Shown: positions 29,433 through 39,731, numbered from the stretch's first letter. The stretch: 64,000 nt of DNA from an uncultured Psychroserpens sp. (GCF_947500255.1 NZ_CANMRL010000001.1:1240001-1304000); one strand, 5' to 3'. Notes: a model not told the origin generated them from the letters alone. Translations and numbers: made by a program.

Positions 29433-31241
29433 TTATTCAACAATAAACTTTTTACTAATAGTAGTATTGTCTACTTTTAATTTAATAAAGTAAACACCAG
29501 ATTGAAGTTCACTTACATTTATAGTACTTAAAGTGTTTGAAGTACTTAAACTTTCAGAAAGAACACGTCTTCCTCTAACATCATATATCGTTGCATGCTC
29601 TAATTCAATACTAGGAGCATTGCGAATATTCAAATTATGCTTTACTGGATTTGGATAGATTGAAATGTTTTCTGCTATTTCGTTTTCGTCAACACCTAAT
29701 GTTGAACATGCAGAATAGGTCATTAAAGTTTGAGAGCACACAGGTGTTGCGACATTTCGGTCCATAACATCTGTTCCACCAGCAAGATCACTAGCACCAA
29801 GGTCTCTACTGTTCTGTCCATTTGCAATAGAGTAATGCATCACTTCTCCTGCGTCGATAATATGAGCTAATTGATGACCATGTCCCAATTCGTGCACAGC
29901 AACACTTTCAAAATCTACTTCAAAACCTGTAGCAGTATCTGGGCCAAATTCCCATGAAAGTACAGATAAACTTCCTGTAAACACATCGTTAAAAACTATA
30001 TCAAGTTCTGTAACAACAGCTTCAAATCCACCACATGATCCAAATCGAGATGTACAACGACCTAAAACACCTTCTGGCAATTCGGTCCCATTGTCAAAAC
30101 GAATGATATTTATACCATCGGCTGCAATCTCATCTGTTGTTGTAACCGCTCCAATTTCCCAATTCACACCAGTAGTACAAACCCAAGTATCAAAAGCTCT
30201 TAAGAATGACGCTTTGGCATCGGCATCGGCATCAAAATCTGTGAACATTTGCCAAGTGTATCCACCATTTCCATTCGTGTCAAAATGCTGAGACGAAAAG
30301 GCATTGGTTCCATTAGATGGGTTTATTTGCGAATAAAATACCGTTAATGTTTGGCTAGACACGTCAGATGACCCACCACCATTTGTAGTTACTCTAATAT
30401 CTCCAGTTCCTGCTCTAGAAGGAACCTCTACAACAATTTCAGTATTTGACCAGCTTATAATTTGAGTAGAAAGAGCAGCAAAATAAACAGGTGTTCCCAT
30501 ATTATCTTCACCACCAGCATTTGCATCTCTAAACTCTACAGTGCCTTCTGTAGCTCCAAAGCCAGCACCAGTAATAGTTAGTTGATCTTTTACACCTCCA
30601 TTTAAAGTTGTAGGAGAAAAGCTTGTTATTGATGTCGTACCATTTACATTTCTGTTGGCGGTATTATTCTCTAGAATAGTATCAACATTAAAATCTGAAA
30701 CTTCAACAATTGCAGTATTATTAGTTAAACTTCTAATTTGATTATAAAAGATATCTGTAATACCTTCTTTTGCTTGGAAAGGATTGTGTACAGTATTTTC
30801 TTTAAGATTGTATTTGTAAAATCCTTGAGATGATGCAAAAGGCTTAAATTTATTTTGAGTAGTTCCGTTGGTTATTGCAATATCATTATTATGAAGCATA
30901 AAAACACCAATATCACCTACTTCAAGACTTAAACTAGGTGTCACGACCTCAGATTCTGAACCAACAGTTCCACCAGGAGTAATAACTTCTATGATTTGAG
31001 TAATCGTTTGTCCTTTGAATATTTTGTAGACTTCTACAGTATTAACCGTAAAAATATTTTTTTGATTATCATCCCAAAATGATGTTTTTGAGATGACTTT
31101 TCCTTCAATAATATCTGAAGAAGATTGCACCTGTGTGTTTAGCGGAACTTCATATAAAAGTTCTTGAGCAAGTGATGTGTTTACCATAGTTAATGATAAA
31201 CATACTGTTAATAACACAGTAGTTAGTGTAGTTTTTTTCAT
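29433..31241 (-). CDS. T9SS type-A sorted metzincin-like metalloprotease with IPT/TIG domain
   Basis: VHELGHGHQLAHIIDAGEVMHYSI (HExxHxxxxxH + Met turn); SFSPTTLNGGVKDQLTITGAGFG (IPT/TIG); C-term ISIYPNPVKHNLNI…GVYFIKL. Confidence 0.88.
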   Translation of the reverse strand: MKKTTLTTVLLTVCLSLTMVNTSLAQELLYEVPLNTQVQSSSDIIEGKVISKTSFWDDNQKNIFTVNTVEVYKIFKGQTITQIIEVITPGGTVGSESEVVTPSLSLEVGDIGVFMLHNNDIAITNGTTQNKFKPFASSQGFYKYNLKENTVHNPFQAKEGITDIFYNQIRSLTNNTAIVEVSDFNVDTILENNTANRNVNGTTSITSFSPTTLNGGVKDQLTITGAGFGATEGTVEFRDANAGGEDNMGTPVYFAALSTQIISWSNTEIVVEVPSRAGTGDIRVTTNGGGSSDVSSQTLTVFYSQINPSNGTNAFSSQHFDTNGNGGYTWQMFTDFDADADAKASFLRAFDTWVCTTGVNWEIGAVTTTDEIAADGINIIRFDNGTELPEGVLGRCTSRFGSCGGFEAVVTELDIVFNDVFTGSLSVLSWEFGPDTATGFEVDFESVAVHELGHGHQLAHIIDAGEVMHYSIANGQNSRDLGASDLAGGTDVMDRNVATPVCSQTLMTYSACSTLGVDENEIAENISIYPNPVKHNLNIRNAPSIELEHATIYDVRGRRVLSESLSTSNTLSTINVSELQSGVYFIKLKVDNTTISKKFIVE

Positions 31242-31376
31242 GTCGTAGATTTAGGTTTATTCAGTTGAAAATATGTATTTCAACGGACAAATATAACAAT
31301 TTGTCGATAAAATGAAAATATTATTTAATCTATTTACTTTTACAACACCTAAGATTTATCATATCAATACAATAGT

Positions 31377-31961
31377 ATGTGTGTTTCCAAAACAAATTTT
31401 GAAGCTTATTTAAGATCTATAATAAACAATGATGTTTTTGATGTGTCTATTTCAGAAATTTTGAAATCTTTTCAAAAGTTCACATTGAATAAAAACGAAT
31501 TTTTTGTCAAGGAAGGTGAAGTTTGTGATTATTTCTGTTTTGTAGAAGCAGGTGTTTTGCAGCATTCAATTGATGTTGAAGGCGAAGAAAAAACAACCTA
31601 TTTGGCCATGAAAAACTCATGTACTTCGGCTCTAAAAAGTTTTATAGATGGAATCCCGTCTAGAAAAAATATTAAGGCTATTAGTGATTGTGATCTTTGG
31701 GTAATTAAAGTTAATACCTTCAAATATTTACTTAGAAACAATGACGCTTTTAATAAGTTTTATTATAACCTTATTGAGAATCAAATATATCTCATAGATG
31801 ATTATCGTATTGATCTACTAACACTTTCTCCTGAAGAGCGCTATAAAAAATTACTGAGTAATGATCCAGAATTGTTGTTACAGGTACCACTGCATTATCT
31901 CGCTTCATTCTTAGGCATATCTTCTAGACACATGAGCAGAATACGGAAAAATATAAATTAA
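31377..31961 (+). CDS. Crp/Fnr-family transcriptional regulator
   Basis: cNMP-binding-like N-terminus and HTH region VPLHYLASFLGISSRHMSRIRKN. Confidence 0.9.
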   Translation: MCVSKTNFEAYLRSIINNDVFDVSISEILKSFQKFTLNKNEFFVKEGEVCDYFCFVEAGVLQHSIDVEGEEKTTYLAMKNSCTSALKSFIDGIPSRKNIKAISDCDLWVIKVNTFKYLLRNNDAFNKFYYNLIENQIYLIDDYRIDLLTLSPEERYKKLLSNDPELLLQVPLHYLASFLGISSRHMSRIRKNIN

Positions 31962-32058
31962 CGCCATTTGGCTGGGTAAATACATTTTTGTTTAATTATT
32001 TTTGGAAAAACAAGTATTCATTGTTCCTAAAGCTTAGGAATACAAAACATACAATCTT

Positions 32059-33348
32059 ATGAAATATCATAAAATAGATAGTCAACTCTTTATCAAAAAT
32101 CGAAAAAATTTCATGACAAAAATGAAGCCTAGCAGTCTAGCGGTTTTTAATTCAAATGATATTTACCCTATAAGTGCCGACAGTACAATGCCTTTTGAAC
32201 AGCATCGCGATATTTTCTATTTAAGTGGTGTAGATCAAGAAGAAAGTATTTTAGTGTTATTTCCAGATTGCCCAAAAGAAAAACATCGAGAAATTTTATT
32301 TTTAAAGGAAACTAATGAGCATATAGCAGTTTGGGAAGGTGAAAAACTAACAAAGGATGCTGCTTTTAAAACTAGCGGAATTAAGACTGTGTACTGGCTT
32401 CAAGATATGGAGAAAATCATGTTTGAACTCATGACTCAATGTGATACGGTTTATATTAATACCAATGAGCATTATAGAGCATCTGTTGAAACTGAAACGC
32501 GCGAAGATCGCTACACAAAATGGTTAAAAGATAAATATCCAGCGCATACAGTAGCTAAGAGCAACCCAATATTACAACGCTTACGTTCGGTAAAGGATCA
32601 AATTGAATTAGACCTGTTACAGCAAGCCTGTGATATTACTGAAAAGGGATTTCGTCGTGTGTTGAATTTTGTAAAACCTGATGTTTGGGAGTTCGACATT
32701 GAAGCTGAATTTATGCATGAATTTCTAAGAAATCGCTCAAAAAAATTCGCATATACACCAATTATTGCTTCAGGTAACAACGCTAATGTGTTACATTATA
32801 TTGAAAACAATCAGCAATGTAAAGCAGGTGACTTAATTTTAATGGATGTTGGAGCAGAATACGCAAACTACAGTAGTGACATGTCACGTACAATTCCTGT
32901 TTCTGGTCGTTTTACCGAAAGACAAAAAGCGGTTTATAACGCTGTGAATCGTGTTAAGAACGATGCCACAAAATTATTAGTACCTGGAACGCTTTGGGCT
33001 GAATATCATGTTGAGGTTGGAAAATTAATGACTTCAGAATTACTAGGTCTTGGATTGCTTGATAAAGCTGATGTTCAGAATGAAAATAAAGATTGGCCAG
33101 CATACAAAAAGTATTTTATGCATGGCACATCTCATCATATGGGATTAGACACACATGACTATGGTATTTTAACAGAGCCAATGCAGGCAAATATGGTGTT
33201 TACAGTTGAACCTGGTATCTATATTCCAGATGAAGGCTTTGGTATTCGTTTAGAAGATGATGTTGTGATTCAAGAGGAAGGTGAGCCATTTAACCTTATG
33301 CGAAATATCCCAATTGAAGCTGATGAGATAGAAGAGTTGATGAATTAA
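32059..33348 (+). CDS. pepP: Xaa-Pro aminopeptidase (aminopeptidase P, M24)
   Basis: LILMDVGAEYANYSSDMSRTIPVSG, HGTSHHMGLDTHDYG, VFTVEPGIYIP. Confidence 0.94.
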   Translation: MKYHKIDSQLFIKNRKNFMTKMKPSSLAVFNSNDIYPISADSTMPFEQHRDIFYLSGVDQEESILVLFPDCPKEKHREILFLKETNEHIAVWEGEKLTKDAAFKTSGIKTVYWLQDMEKIMFELMTQCDTVYINTNEHYRASVETETREDRYTKWLKDKYPAHTVAKSNPILQRLRSVKDQIELDLLQQACDITEKGFRRVLNFVKPDVWEFDIEAEFMHEFLRNRSKKFAYTPIIASGNNANVLHYIENNQQCKAGDLILMDVGAEYANYSSDMSRTIPVSGRFTERQKAVYNAVNRVKNDATKLLVPGTLWAEYHVEVGKLMTSELLGLGLLDKADVQNENKDWPAYKKYFMHGTSHHMGLDTHDYGILTEPMQANMVFTVEPGIYIPDEGFGIRLEDDVVIQEEGEPFNLMRNIPIEADEIEELMN

Positions 33349-33368
33349 TACTCTTTAAAACTAAGCGC

Positions 33369-34190
33369 ATGCTATTAGGGCAAAGACATAAATTGAAAAT
33401 TCTTTTAGTAATTTCCTTTGTGATTACTACACTTGCCGCCTGCATTTACTTGGGTCAAGCCTACATGCATTTTAAAGATCAAAGTGTCGAATTTCCCTTA
33501 GGGAGTATGTTAGTGTCTGTTTTTGGAAGTTATTATTGTTTTTTGCTTTTCGTTCCAATGGTTTACTATTTAAAAAACCGATTTGACCTTATAAGAAATT
33601 GGAAATTAGTTTTTATTCATTCTTTTTTTGCGGCAATAATGGCTTCAGCTCATATTATTATAGCATCAGTCTTTAATCACTTTTATATTGCTAATGAAAT
33701 ATCTTTATTTACTAGGATAAAATATGGTTTACAGAATGACTTTTTAATGATATTTATAGGGTATTGTGGTTTATTAGTTACGGCTTATTTTATTGACTAT
33801 TACTTTAAATTTAAACAAAAAGAAACAGAACTAATAGAACTAAAACTATCTAAAACTGAACCTTTAAAACATATTGTTCTCAGAGATAAAGGAAAACTTT
33901 TTAAGGTCGTTCTTGGGGACATCAAATACTTTGAAGCCTTTGATAATTACCTAAAAGTGTTTACCGTTGATAGATTATTTGTTGTAAGAAAAACACTTAA
34001 GGATCTAAATAACGAACTTAAAGATTTTGGGTTTATACGTATTCATAGGTCTTATATTGTGAATGCCTTTCATGTAAAGAGTATAAAAAAACAAAAGTCT
34101 GGAGGAGCAGATATTTTGTTAAAAACAGACGAGACCTTAAAAATGAGTAGATCTTATAAGAAAAATCTTGAGCAGCTCATGAAGTCATAA
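33369..34190 (+). CDS. Membrane-bound LytTR-domain transcriptional regulator
   Basis: Four hydrophobic segments then LytTR domain (IKYFEAFDNYLKVFTVD…FIRIHRSYIVNAFHVKSIKK). Confidence 0.9.
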   Translation: MLLGQRHKLKILLVISFVITTLAACIYLGQAYMHFKDQSVEFPLGSMLVSVFGSYYCFLLFVPMVYYLKNRFDLIRNWKLVFIHSFFAAIMASAHIIIASVFNHFYIANEISLFTRIKYGLQNDFLMIFIGYCGLLVTAYFIDYYFKFKQKETELIELKLSKTEPLKHIVLRDKGKLFKVVLGDIKYFEAFDNYLKVFTVDRLFVVRKTLKDLNNELKDFGFIRIHRSYIVNAFHVKSIKKQKSGGADILLKTDETLKMSRSYKKNLEQLMKS

Positions 34191-34301
34191 CCATATAATT
34201 AACGGCTTACCACAAATTATCTTCCACTTGCCACATAAGTCTTGCATATAGTGCATAAACGAATGAATATTTGCTTTCAATCAATTTAAAACAAAAACTT
34301 C

Positions 34302-35066
34302 ATGAAAGCATTAAATTATACTTTTTCATTACTAGCCTTTTTTATTTTTATGTCATGTTCGAATGCTCAAAAACAAAATATTGAAGGGAAAAAAGTAACT
34401 CCAAATTCACCAGAAATTAAAACAGGCTTTTTTGAGCCTTTTACAGTAGATGGTGTTATCAATATTGAAACTAAAAAGGGAAAGACTTCTGTTTTTAGAT
34501 ATGTCAATAAACAAATGAATTTTGATCTGCTTAATAATCAAAAGGTGATTAAACAGGTTTTATCATATTTTGATAACAAGAAAAAACTAACAGGTGTTCA
34601 CACAACGATTTACGATCCAACTACATTTCATGTTTTATACTGGAGGTATGACAACAAAACTAATAACTCATCTTTTGCCTTTAAAACAGAAGGAACCACA
34701 ATTAAAGGTACGCAAGATGTGAGTTTGCCAGACAATGAATGGAAAGGAATAGATATTGGGACCAAAGTATTTCAGAATGAAAGTCGAGAACTATTTTTTA
34801 GAGCTGTAAATGTTCCAATTGGTACCGTAGTTTCGTTTCCAATAATTGGGATGCAATCTCCATTTCATGGTTGGGTTAATTACAAGTATTCAAAAAACCG
34901 AAAAGTGCTGTTTGAAGGTAAATCTTATGATGCCAAGATATGGGAAGCTGCTAACGATTCAAATACGTTTTATGTTGTAATTGACAAAGCTCCGTATGTC
35001 ATTAAACGGGAAGTTTCCACAGGAAAAGAGAAACATGTGTTTAGTTATAGAGATGTAAAAAACTAA
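34302..35066 (+). CDS. Hypothetical lipoprotein
   Basis: Lipobox FIFMSCSNAQ; no recognised domain. Confidence 0.7.
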   Translation: MKALNYTFSLLAFFIFMSCSNAQKQNIEGKKVTPNSPEIKTGFFEPFTVDGVINIETKKGKTSVFRYVNKQMNFDLLNNQKVIKQVLSYFDNKKKLTGVHTTIYDPTTFHVLYWRYDNKTNNSSFAFKTEGTTIKGTQDVSLPDNEWKGIDIGTKVFQNESRELFFRAVNVPIGTVVSFPIIGMQSPFHGWVNYKYSKNRKVLFEGKSYDAKIWEAANDSNTFYVVIDKAPYVIKREVSTGKEKHVFSYRDVKN

Positions 35067-35067
35067 A

Positions 35068-35589
35068 TTAAGTTTTATTAAAAAAATCACCGTTGCTTAT
35101 AATCTCTATATCTGAAGTAGGCTGTTTTAAAATAATATCTTCTTCAGTTGAAAATTTGAGAGAAAAAAACAAAATAAATATAGCAGCAGAAACATATAAA
35201 AATGCTGAAGATCTTGATTTGATTATCGGTATAATATTACGAGAATTAGATGGTTGAACAATTAACTTATATCCTTTTTTTGGTACAGTTGTGATACTTA
35301 ATTCATCTTCTAGATTATTGTTTTTTATCAGGAAACGTAGCTTGTAAATATTTTTTCTCAATGCGGATTGTCCAACATAGATGTTGTCTTTCCATATTGA
35401 TTTAATTAAGTAATCTTTTGAAACTAATTCATTTTTTGAATACAATAATTCAAGGAAAAGAAGTGTGAGTTGAGGTTCTATTTTTAACGTAACAACCGCC
35501 TTTTTTTTATGAACAATAACAATATTTTCATTCGCTAATAAAGAAACAGATTGAGATATTTCAATTTGACTTTTCATAAAAAGAGACAT
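35068..35589 (-). CDS. ToxR/CadC-like winged-helix regulator with single C-terminal TM segment
   Basis: OmpR-type wHTH (LTLLFLELLYSKNELVSKDYLIKSIWKDNIYVGQSALRKNIYKLRFLI…ITTVPKKGYKL) followed by SAFLYVSAAIFILFFSLKF. Confidence 0.85.
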   Translation of the reverse strand: MSLFMKSQIEISQSVSLLANENIVIVHKKKAVVTLKIEPQLTLLFLELLYSKNELVSKDYLIKSIWKDNIYVGQSALRKNIYKLRFLIKNNNLEDELSITTVPKKGYKLIVQPSNSRNIIPIIKSRSSAFLYVSAAIFILFFSLKFSTEEDIILKQPTSDIEIISNGDFFNKT

Positions 35590-35666
35590 TAATAGGACAT
35601 TAAATATATATTAAAAATAACGATCCCGGATTAAATTTAAAAATTATTAACAAAATCAGAATAAAC

Positions 35667-37151
35667 ATGAAGCATTCATCAATCATCATCTTATTTTTAA
35701 TGGCATTCATCTCAAGTTGTGGACAATCACCTAATAAAGATGTAGCTCTAACAGAATCAAAAAGTAATTTAGAAGTGTTAGATAATTATATGAATAACCT
35801 TGAAAAAGAGGGAGTTTATGGTAGTTTTCTTTTTATGGAAAATGATAAGATTCTTTTCGAAAAAAGTATCGGGTATGCCAACAAAGAAAAAGGAATTAAA
35901 AGCCATAAATTAATTATATATCCTTTTGGTTCTATAGTAAAAGATTATACTAGAACGGTAATTTTATTATTGGCAGCAGAAGAGTTGTTTAATTTAGATG
36001 ACCCTTTGAGTAAGTTCTATTATAACATACCAGAAGATAAAAAGAAAATCACTATCGCGCAACTTTTACAACACCGTTCAGGGTTGCTAGCTTATCACGA
36101 TAATATTCCTGAACTAAGGGAAAAGTATAAAGGAATTCCCGCAGATTTATATCCTGGGACCAAAGAAGAAGCTTTGGGCTATATTTTTAATCAAAAATTG
36201 AAGTTTGAACCAGGAGCAGATGAGTCTTATTCAAACTCAGGTTATACTTTGCTCGCTTATTTAATTGAAGATCTAACCAAGAAAAACTTTGATACAGTCG
36301 TTAGAGAAAAAATATTTGAACCTGCAAATATGACTTCAACAGATTTTTATCAAAGCCCTTTATGGAAACCAGAAGATGTTGCTATTGGTTATGGTCGTTC
36401 AAAATTCGGTAAAGAAAATAGCGCTTATTATTGGCCAAGAAATCCAAATCAACTTATTGGAAATGGAGGTGTTTCGGGAACACTAGACGACCTTTATAAA
36501 GGCGTTAAGTATTTAATGTATTTGGAAAACAATCATAAAAAATTTAATGAATTATCAAAAAAGTATCCCTATATAGAAGGCATGCCTAACGATATTGTTG
36601 GTTCATCTGGAGGAGGAAACTTAGGCAACGTTACCACTTACTTCGGGATTGTATCAAAAAATCAATACTTACTTTTTGCTTCAAATAATGATGATGATGG
36701 TATGGAAGATGTTGCAATGTTACGCGATGTTACCAAAATGGCATTTAATTTTGATATCGCTTCACTTGCTCCAGAAGAATTTCAAAACAACAATGGAGAA
36801 GAAGAAAGTGAGCTTAGTCAATTAAGTACAGATACGAAGAAATCAAAATGGGGACTTCCAGATAAGCTTAAGTATAAACGACTTGGAGCATTATTAGATG
36901 TAGTTTCAAACCAAATGAGTATAGACACATTTACAAATGAGAACTGCACAAGTAAATTTTCTAAAAAGGTTAAAAAATTTCACCAGTCTTGGCCTAAATC
37001 AAATTCGATAACATTTGACGAAGTGGCATCTTATGGCGCAGAGATGGACCTTATTGTCAAAGATACTCTAACAGACAAAACATTCAAGTTTGAAGTTAAA
37101 ATGGATAGAGGAGAGAATTACAAGTTTAAATCTATTAAACTCAAAAAATAA
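35667..37151 (+). CDS. Serine beta-lactamase-like hydrolase (class C / PBP4*-like)
   Basis: Lipobox ISSCG; SIVK (SxxK), YSNSGYTLL (YxN), GNGGVSGTLDDL. Confidence 0.9.
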   Translation: MKHSSIIILFLMAFISSCGQSPNKDVALTESKSNLEVLDNYMNNLEKEGVYGSFLFMENDKILFEKSIGYANKEKGIKSHKLIIYPFGSIVKDYTRTVILLLAAEELFNLDDPLSKFYYNIPEDKKKITIAQLLQHRSGLLAYHDNIPELREKYKGIPADLYPGTKEEALGYIFNQKLKFEPGADESYSNSGYTLLAYLIEDLTKKNFDTVVREKIFEPANMTSTDFYQSPLWKPEDVAIGYGRSKFGKENSAYYWPRNPNQLIGNGGVSGTLDDLYKGVKYLMYLENNHKKFNELSKKYPYIEGMPNDIVGSSGGGNLGNVTTYFGIVSKNQYLLFASNNDDDGMEDVAMLRDVTKMAFNFDIASLAPEEFQNNNGEEESELSQLSTDTKKSKWGLPDKLKYKRLGALLDVVSNQMSIDTFTNENCTSKFSKKVKKFHQSWPKSNSITFDEVASYGAEMDLIVKDTLTDKTFKFEVKMDRGENYKFKSIKLKK

Positions 37152-38224
37152 TGAGAAGTTTAGTCTATATCTTTGGTCTTTTTCTTTTTGTAGGACCGAC
37201 TAGTCTAGAATCTCAAAATGATACGGTCAAATTTGAAAAGGAAGACATTAGTATCACTACACGTGATGTAATTAATATACCTGGAGTTATAGAGTATTCT
37301 AACACAGGCAAACGAATGCCTGCAGCCATCCTAATATGGGGAAATGGGCCGCACACGAGAGATCAAGAAATTTCTAAGACACCAATGTTTAAGATTATCT
37401 CAAGACACTTGGTTAATAATGGATTTTTGGTAATGAGATTAGATAAAAGAGGATTTGGCAAGTCGTCTATAAAATATCCGTCCTCAGAAAGTGACTATAC
37501 TACAATAGACCTTAAAAACGACATTGACACAGCAATTAATTATTTGAAGACACATTCAAAGGTAGATACTACAAAAATTGGTCTTATTGGTCATAGTGAA
37601 GGGGCTATGATTGCTGCAATGTTGGCCTCTGAAAACAAGGTGAGTTGGAACATACAAATTGGTTCAGTAGGAGTGTCAGGTAAAGAGATTTTTTTAGAAC
37701 AACGTAAACGAAATATAAAAAGACTAGGAATTCCAGATTCGACCTCGGTTAATATAAGGAGGGTTTTTAGTAAATATGTTGATTTTATTAATAGAGACTT
37801 TACCAACGATTCTATCCATTACACGCTCGGGAAAGAGTTTTTAATAGCGCATGGTTTAAATGAAGATGATAAGCGCATAACACCAAAGTTTATTGATCAA
37901 CTTCTTGATGGTTTTAGAAATAAATGGAACCAATGTTTTTTTGGATTAGATATGAGAACATATCAATCTAAAATTACCATTCCCACACTAATTGTTATGG
38001 GTAATTACGATAATCAAGTAACTGTAGATCAAAATATAACTGAACTCAATAAATCTCTTTTAGAAGCGGGAAATAAAAACTATGAGATAAAAATATTGTC
38101 AGAATCAGATCACTTTTTTTTAACTCATAACAATCTAAGGTTAGAAAAACACAAACCAGAAGAAATGAATGTATCAAGATCATTATTGAATAGCATCATA
38201 GATTTTTTAAAAAACTATAATTAA
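37151..38224 (+). CDS. Secreted alpha/beta hydrolase
   Basis: Signal peptide; GHSEGAMIAAMLAS nucleophile elbow; MGNYDNQVT and SDHFF acid/His region. Confidence 0.88.
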   Translation: MRSLVYIFGLFLFVGPTSLESQNDTVKFEKEDISITTRDVINIPGVIEYSNTGKRMPAAILIWGNGPHTRDQEISKTPMFKIISRHLVNNGFLVMRLDKRGFGKSSIKYPSSESDYTTIDLKNDIDTAINYLKTHSKVDTTKIGLIGHSEGAMIAAMLASENKVSWNIQIGSVGVSGKEIFLEQRKRNIKRLGIPDSTSVNIRRVFSKYVDFINRDFTNDSIHYTLGKEFLIAHGLNEDDKRITPKFIDQLLDGFRNKWNQCFFGLDMRTYQSKITIPTLIVMGNYDNQVTVDQNITELNKSLLEAGNKNYEIKILSESDHFFLTHNNLRLEKHKPEEMNVSRSLLNSIIDFLKNYN

Positions 38225-38230
38225 ACACAC

Positions 38231-39700
38231 ATGAGACGATTGTTATTTATTTTATTTTTTTCTTCTTTTTTTATATCAAGTTGTGGACAAGAGGGCAAAC
38301 TTCCTGAGGTAGTTGATGAAAATGACTTGAGTGTTTTGGATAATTATACTAATGGTTTGGAAGAAAAAGGGGTTTACGGAAGTTTCTTGGTCATTGAAAA
38401 AGATGTTGTGATATTTAAAAAAAGTATTGGTTTTTCTAATCGAGAAAAAAAAATAAAGGCAAATAAAAACACTATTTATCCATATGGATCTATAACAAAA
38501 GAATATACATCATCTGTAGTATTTCAATTGATAATAGAAGGGATGTTAAAAGAAACAGATGATTTAACTCAATTCTTTGATGGAGTCCCGAACGATAAAA
38601 AAGCAATCACAATTGAACAGCTATTAAAACATCGTTCGGGATTACAAGAATATCATGGTTTAAATTTAAGTCATAAATATCCGAACGTTCCTGCCGATTT
38701 TTACCCTATAACAAAAAACGAAGCCTTAGAAAGAATTCTGTCTCAGGAGCTAAAATATGCACCAGGCACAAGTCAAAACTATTCAAATTCCGGGTATACA
38801 TTATTAGCATTGATAATAGAAAAAGTGACAGGAAAATCTTTTGAAGACGTAATTTATAATTACATTCTAAAGCCTGCCAATACAAAACATGCAGACTTTT
38901 ACAGTAGTAAGTTATGGCAACCAAATCAAGTTGCGATAGGTTATAATAATCAAACGTATGGAAAGGAAAACAGTGCTTATTATTGGCCTAGACATACCAT
39001 GACTTTGTTTGGTAATGGGGGTATGGCTGGATCTCTTGATGATCTTTATAAAGGATTGCGGTTTATGATTAAAAACCAAGATGAGAACCCTAAGTATGGA
39101 GATTTGGGCAAAGCGTTTAGATATCTAGAAAACTTACCTGAAGAATACATTACTTATGGAGGTGGTGATGATTTAGGTTTTGTCGCTGGTTATTTCGTCG
39201 AAAAACAGAAGGACAAATATTTTTTGTTTGCCTTAAATAATAATATAGGAAATGATCACGCCTACATGTTACGAGATATAATACTATTACTTTTTGACTT
39301 TGATTTTGCGCGTTTAGCTCCTGATGTTTTTGAACAGTCAGATTATTCTAAAAATGAAGAAAAGCATTTGACTAAAAATGACTTAAAAGGAAAATGGAGA
39401 CTGCCTCCTGGGAATAAATTTCAAAAAATAGGAATATTTCTTGACCTTATCACCGCAAGCGATAGGAGTACTATTGATGCTTTTATAAATGAACAATGTA
39501 CACATAGTTATGCGAAAAAAGCAAAAAAAGCTAGTATAGAATGGCCGTTTTCAGAAACTATAGATTATAAAAAAATATCCGAGTCTGGAAATACTTTAAA
39601 GGTGACATTAGTAGATTCCAAAACGAAAAAAAGCTACCTATTTATATTTAGCTTTGATAAAAACAATAGATTCAAAAATATAAAGTTCAACGAATTTTAA
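38231..39700 (+). CDS. Serine beta-lactamase-like hydrolase, paralog of 35667..37151
   Basis: Lipobox ISSCG; SITK, YSNSGYTLLALI, FGNGGMAGSLDDLYKG. Confidence 0.9.
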   Translation: MRRLLFILFFSSFFISSCGQEGKLPEVVDENDLSVLDNYTNGLEEKGVYGSFLVIEKDVVIFKKSIGFSNREKKIKANKNTIYPYGSITKEYTSSVVFQLIIEGMLKETDDLTQFFDGVPNDKKAITIEQLLKHRSGLQEYHGLNLSHKYPNVPADFYPITKNEALERILSQELKYAPGTSQNYSNSGYTLLALIIEKVTGKSFEDVIYNYILKPANTKHADFYSSKLWQPNQVAIGYNNQTYGKENSAYYWPRHTMTLFGNGGMAGSLDDLYKGLRFMIKNQDENPKYGDLGKAFRYLENLPEEYITYGGGDDLGFVAGYFVEKQKDKYFLFALNNNIGNDHAYMLRDIILLLFDFDFARLAPDVFEQSDYSKNEEKHLTKNDLKGKWRLPPGNKFQKIGIFLDLITASDRSTIDAFINEQCTHSYAKKAKKASIEWPFSETIDYKKISESGNTLKVTLVDSKTKKSYLFIFSFDKNNRFKNIKFNEF

Positions 39701-39731
39701 ATTATTCTTCAATTCGCATAACACAAACATC

